From Bacillota bacterium (GTDB taxonomy: Bacteria; Bacillota; Clostridia; Lachnospirales; Lachnospiraceae), in contig JAEYJO010000014.1 in the NCBI GenBank assembly GCA_023408815.1, positions 46,336 to 110,335 of the forward strand: DNA of 64,000 nucleotides, given 5' to 3'. The notes under the pieces were generated by a model. That model did no database searches. It was not told the DNA's origin and saw only the letters and a list, made by a program, of their open reading frames with translations. Made by a program: the position numbers and the translations under genes. This document shows positions 61,671 to 64,000 of the stretch, in pieces (position 1 is the first letter of the stretch; the number at the start of each line of letters is the position of its first letter).

Positions 61671-62300
61671 TTATAATGAAGGGAATTTAATTTGCAAATA
61701 ATCTTTTATGACATGCACACAATTTTCTATTCCTACCCGCTCACTATTTAGTGTCAGGTCATAATTGACCGGATTAGTCCAATAATTTCCTCCGGTATAA
61801 TGCGCATAATAATCCGCCCGGTACTTATCTGTTTTTTCTATGGAAGCATGGGCCGTTTCTTCACTAACACTCATCTTTTCCATGATTCTCTTTACGCAAA
61901 AGGAACGCGGTGCCTCAATGTACACACTGATTACATTGTCATAATCCTTTAAAACCCAATCTGCGCATTTTCCTACAATGACACAGGACTCCGATTGAAC
62001 AAGATTCTCTATTATTTCTTTTTGAAACTCGAATAACCGTTCATCCGATACAAAGTCAACCGCAGCCGGATTAGGATTCCCTGTTTTCGGCAGACCTTTT
62101 AATAGACCGGAAAACTTCTTGCCTCGCATTTTTTCATTTACTTCCGAAAACAATTGCTCATCCAATCCGCTGAGCTGCGATGCAAGTGTAAGAATTCTAT
62201 TCTCATAACAATGAATTCCCAGTTCTTTTGCAATTTTAGAAGCAACTTCTTTTCCGCCGCTTCCAAATCCTCTCGCTACAGTAATTGCATAAGTCTCCAT
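61671..62300 (-). CDS. Cytidylate kinase-like protein (second of two)
   Basis: A 209-residue homologue of the protein at 35162-35803. ITVARGFGSGGKEVASKIAK at the N-terminus, CYENRILTLASQLSG, IVGKCADWVL and NYDLTLNSERVG correspond segment by segment. It is the last gene of a polar amino acid ABC operon, 60 bp behind the ATPase. The real substrate is unknown. Confidence 0.85.
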   Translation of the reverse strand: METYAITVARGFGSGGKEVASKIAKELGIHCYENRILTLASQLSGLDEQLFSEVNEKMRGKKFSGLLKGLPKTGNPNPAAVDFVSDERLFEFQKEIIENLVQSESCVIVGKCADWVLKDYDNVISVYIEAPRSFCVKRIMEKMSVSEETAHASIEKTDKYRADYYAHYTGGNYWTNPVNYDLTLNSERVGIENCVHVIKDYLQIKFPSL

Positions 62301-62360
62301 ATATGTAACACTTCCTTTCGTTTACAAGTCTAATTTCACTTATCATCTGACAGATACATC

Positions 62361-63113
62361 TTATGAATTCCTACCATCTCCGATGTATCTGCTTAAAAAC
62401 TCTCTCATTCTTGGATTCTTAGGATTCTCAAATAGATTCTCAGGTATATCATCTTCTACAATATACCCTTCATCCATAAATATTGTTCTGGTCGATACGT
62501 CCTTTGCAAACGACATTTCATGAGTGACGATTACCATGGTCAATCCTTCACTTGCAAGTTTTTTCATTACCTGAAGTACTTCTCCAACCATTTCCGGATC
62601 AAGTGCAGAAGTCGGTTCATCAAAAAGCAGAACCTGCGGCTGCATAGTAAGCGCTCTCGCGATAGCCACTCTTTGTTTTTGTCCGCCGGATAACTGGGCC
62701 GGTTTCGCATTTATATAAGGTGCCATTCCTACTTGTTTCAGGTGTTTTATAGCGCGCTCTTTTGCTTCCTTCGGGTTAAGCTTTAGTACTTTTCTGGTTC
62801 CAACCATACAATTTTGCAATACTGTCATATTGTTAAATAAGTTAAACGATTGAAATACCATACCAACATTAGCTCTGAACTTATTTAACTCCTTTTCTCC
62901 GCGGCCAACCGACTCTCCCTGAAAATGAATCGTACCGGAAGTTAATGATTCCAATCCGTTAATGCACCTCAATAAAGTCGATTTACCTGAACCGGACGAA
63001 CCGATCACACAAACCACTTCGCCTTTAGAGATTGAAAAATGCAGATCTTTTAATACCTCATGGTTACCAAATGACTTTACCAAATGCTCAACATTAATAA
63101 TTGGCTCCTTCAT
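62361..63113 (-). CDS. glnQ: Polar amino acid ABC transporter ATPase (GlnQ-like)
   Basis: A 250-residue ATPase. Walker A GSSGSGKST, signature LSGGQKQRVAIARAL, Walker B LLFDEPTSALDPE and the H-loop VTHEM are in place. This is the polar amino acid (PAAT) class. It follows its permease by 10 bp. Confidence 0.93.
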   Translation of the reverse strand: MKEPIINVEHLVKSFGNHEVLKDLHFSISKGEVVCVIGSSGSGKSTLLRCINGLESLTSGTIHFQGESVGRGEKELNKFRANVGMVFQSFNLFNNMTVLQNCMVGTRKVLKLNPKEAKERAIKHLKQVGMAPYINAKPAQLSGGQKQRVAIARALTMQPQVLLFDEPTSALDPEMVGEVLQVMKKLASEGLTMVIVTHEMSFAKDVSTRTIFMDEGYIVEDDIPENLFENPKNPRMREFLSRYIGDGRNS

Positions 63114-63123
63114 ACTAACCCTC

Positions 63124-63864
63124 CTATTCTGCTTCCATGTATTCTACTGCCAGTTCATAATTCTTCTTTCCATCCAGTTTCTTTTCCAAAACAGAAAAAA
63201 CTCTGGTAAAGAATGTACAGAGTACAAAATAGATAAGACCACAAATAATATAAGATTCAAAGTATCTGTAATAAGTACCGGCTGCTGTCTTTGTAACAAA
63301 ATACAATTCTGCTACATTGATAACGTTTAAAACAGATGTCATTTTTAGATTCGTAAGATACATATTAACCATTTCCGGTATTATATTACGAAATGCCTGT
63401 GGCAATATTACGGAATACATAGTAGCAACATGACTCATTCCTAAAGCCTTAGCCCCCTCCTGCTGGCCATAATCAATAGAAATAATTCCGCCTCTTACAG
63501 TTTCAGACATATAAGCACCTGTATTTAACATGGTTACCAGTACCGCAGCCCAAAATGAAGTTAATCCCGGTCCGAAGGATTTAAGTCCATAGAATATTAC
63601 CATGCCTTGAACCATCATTGGTGTACTCCTGAATATTTCAACATAAATACGACTTAGTAATAACAATAATCGAAATGCTGTTTTTTTGAATAGATTATCA
63701 CTTTTTGTAATAGGTGCGGACTGCAGTATTCCAATCAGAAATCCTAATATGAATCCCAATATGGTTCCCAGTATAGCAACTTCTAATGTAACAATGGTTC
63801 CTTTTAAGAAAAACGGCCAATATTCATTCCATATATATATCACCCATCCAGCAAAACCTTTATC
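63124..63864 (-). CDS. Polar amino acid ABC transporter permease
   Basis: A membrane subunit of 246 residues from the start at 63864, which has GGGAGG at normal distance; a longer in-frame ORF from 63972 (282 residues) has no clear ribosome site. Five helices are visible and the EAA loop is ISIDYGQQEGAKALGMS. The segment VEIFRSTPMMVQGMVIFYGL is typical of HisM/GlnP permeases. The substrate-binding gene is not within the window and may lie to the right. Confidence 0.9.
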   Translation of the reverse strand, partial: DKGFAGWVIYIWNEYWPFFLKGTIVTLEVAILGTILGFILGFLIGILQSAPITKSDNLFKKTAFRLLLLLSRIYVEIFRSTPMMVQGMVIFYGLKSFGPGLTSFWAAVLVTMLNTGAYMSETVRGGIISIDYGQQEGAKALGMSHVATMYSVILPQAFRNIIPEMVNMYLTNLKMTSVLNVINVAELYFVTKTAAGTYYRYFESYIICGLIYFVLCTFFTRVFSVLEKKLDGKKNYELAVEYMEAE

Positions 63865-64000
63865 CATACCATAGACCTCCCATATTAATCTTTGTTTTTC
63901 TCTTGTTAACTCGGTTTTTCTTATTCTTTCTTTTTTCATAGCTAAGCTTTCATAGTCTATGGCATTCCCCATGGCCTAAAATCATGGATATATGGATGTT

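Noticed and set aside
63865..63972. Longer N-terminus of the amino acid permease from 63972
   Set aside because: No clear ribosome site; the ATG at 63864 has GGGAGG and gives the normal permease N-terminus. The longer form cannot be fully excluded.

Overview
The window looks like chromosome from a low-to-moderate G+C, anaerobic, probably spore-forming Firmicute, most likely a Lachnospiraceae-type clostridium. The reasons are strong AGGAGG ribosome sites, TTG and GTG starts, an rplU-prp-rpmA cluster whose L27 carries a Prp cleavage peptide, lexA divergent from a YneA-like gene, a PdaA-type cortex deacetylase, a short hisG with hisZ, and ferrous-iron uptake by FeoB. No rRNA or tRNA gene was seen, and apart from one lone tyrosine recombinase no mobile element.

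Left part (1-30 kb) is mostly core genome on the + strand. In order it holds the feoB end with a Cys-rich partner and a Fur-family regulator; a Ca2+/H+ antiporter behind a possibly structured leader; a HAD phosphatase, YgiQ, an SDR, a pseudouridine synthase and RecU; a his operon (hisZ-hisG-hisD-hisB-hisIE) from one clear promoter; then, on the - strand, a purine permease and an H-NOX chemoreceptor. These are followed by pdaA, a set of four palindromic 20-bp repeats, two radical-SAM-related genes, RNase G, a Nudix hydrolase and the rplU-prp-rpmA-obg-yhbY-nadD-yqeK-rsfS cluster, ending with a MATE exporter.

Middle (30-42 kb): a complete branched-chain amino acid ABC transporter (livJ, then livHMGF from its own promoter) ends in a cytidylate-kinase-like gene. 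Next come a GNAT protein, the lexA/yneA SOS pair with several LexA-box-like sites, a coiled-coil protein, and a MerR-controlled ABC exporter with a 19-bp promoter spacer.

Right part (42-64 kb) is more accessory. It has a two-domain jelly-roll surface-type protein, DUF1697, a methyltransferase-like membrane protein, a pentapeptide-repeat protein, an internally deleted nitroreductase, and a tyrosine recombinase. Then follow an AI-2E family permease, Dtd, a MarR-controlled locus of two ArsA/Get3-like ATPases with HSP20-like domains (one frameshifted), an SdpR/SdpI/CPBP locus, an FtsX-type ABC system, and a TetR locus with matching operators that includes a DedA/VTT-condensation-domain fusion. 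The window closes with a polar amino acid ABC transporter operon that, like the liv operon, ends in a cytidylate-kinase-like gene.

All calls come from reading the sequence and from known family motifs; no database search was possible.
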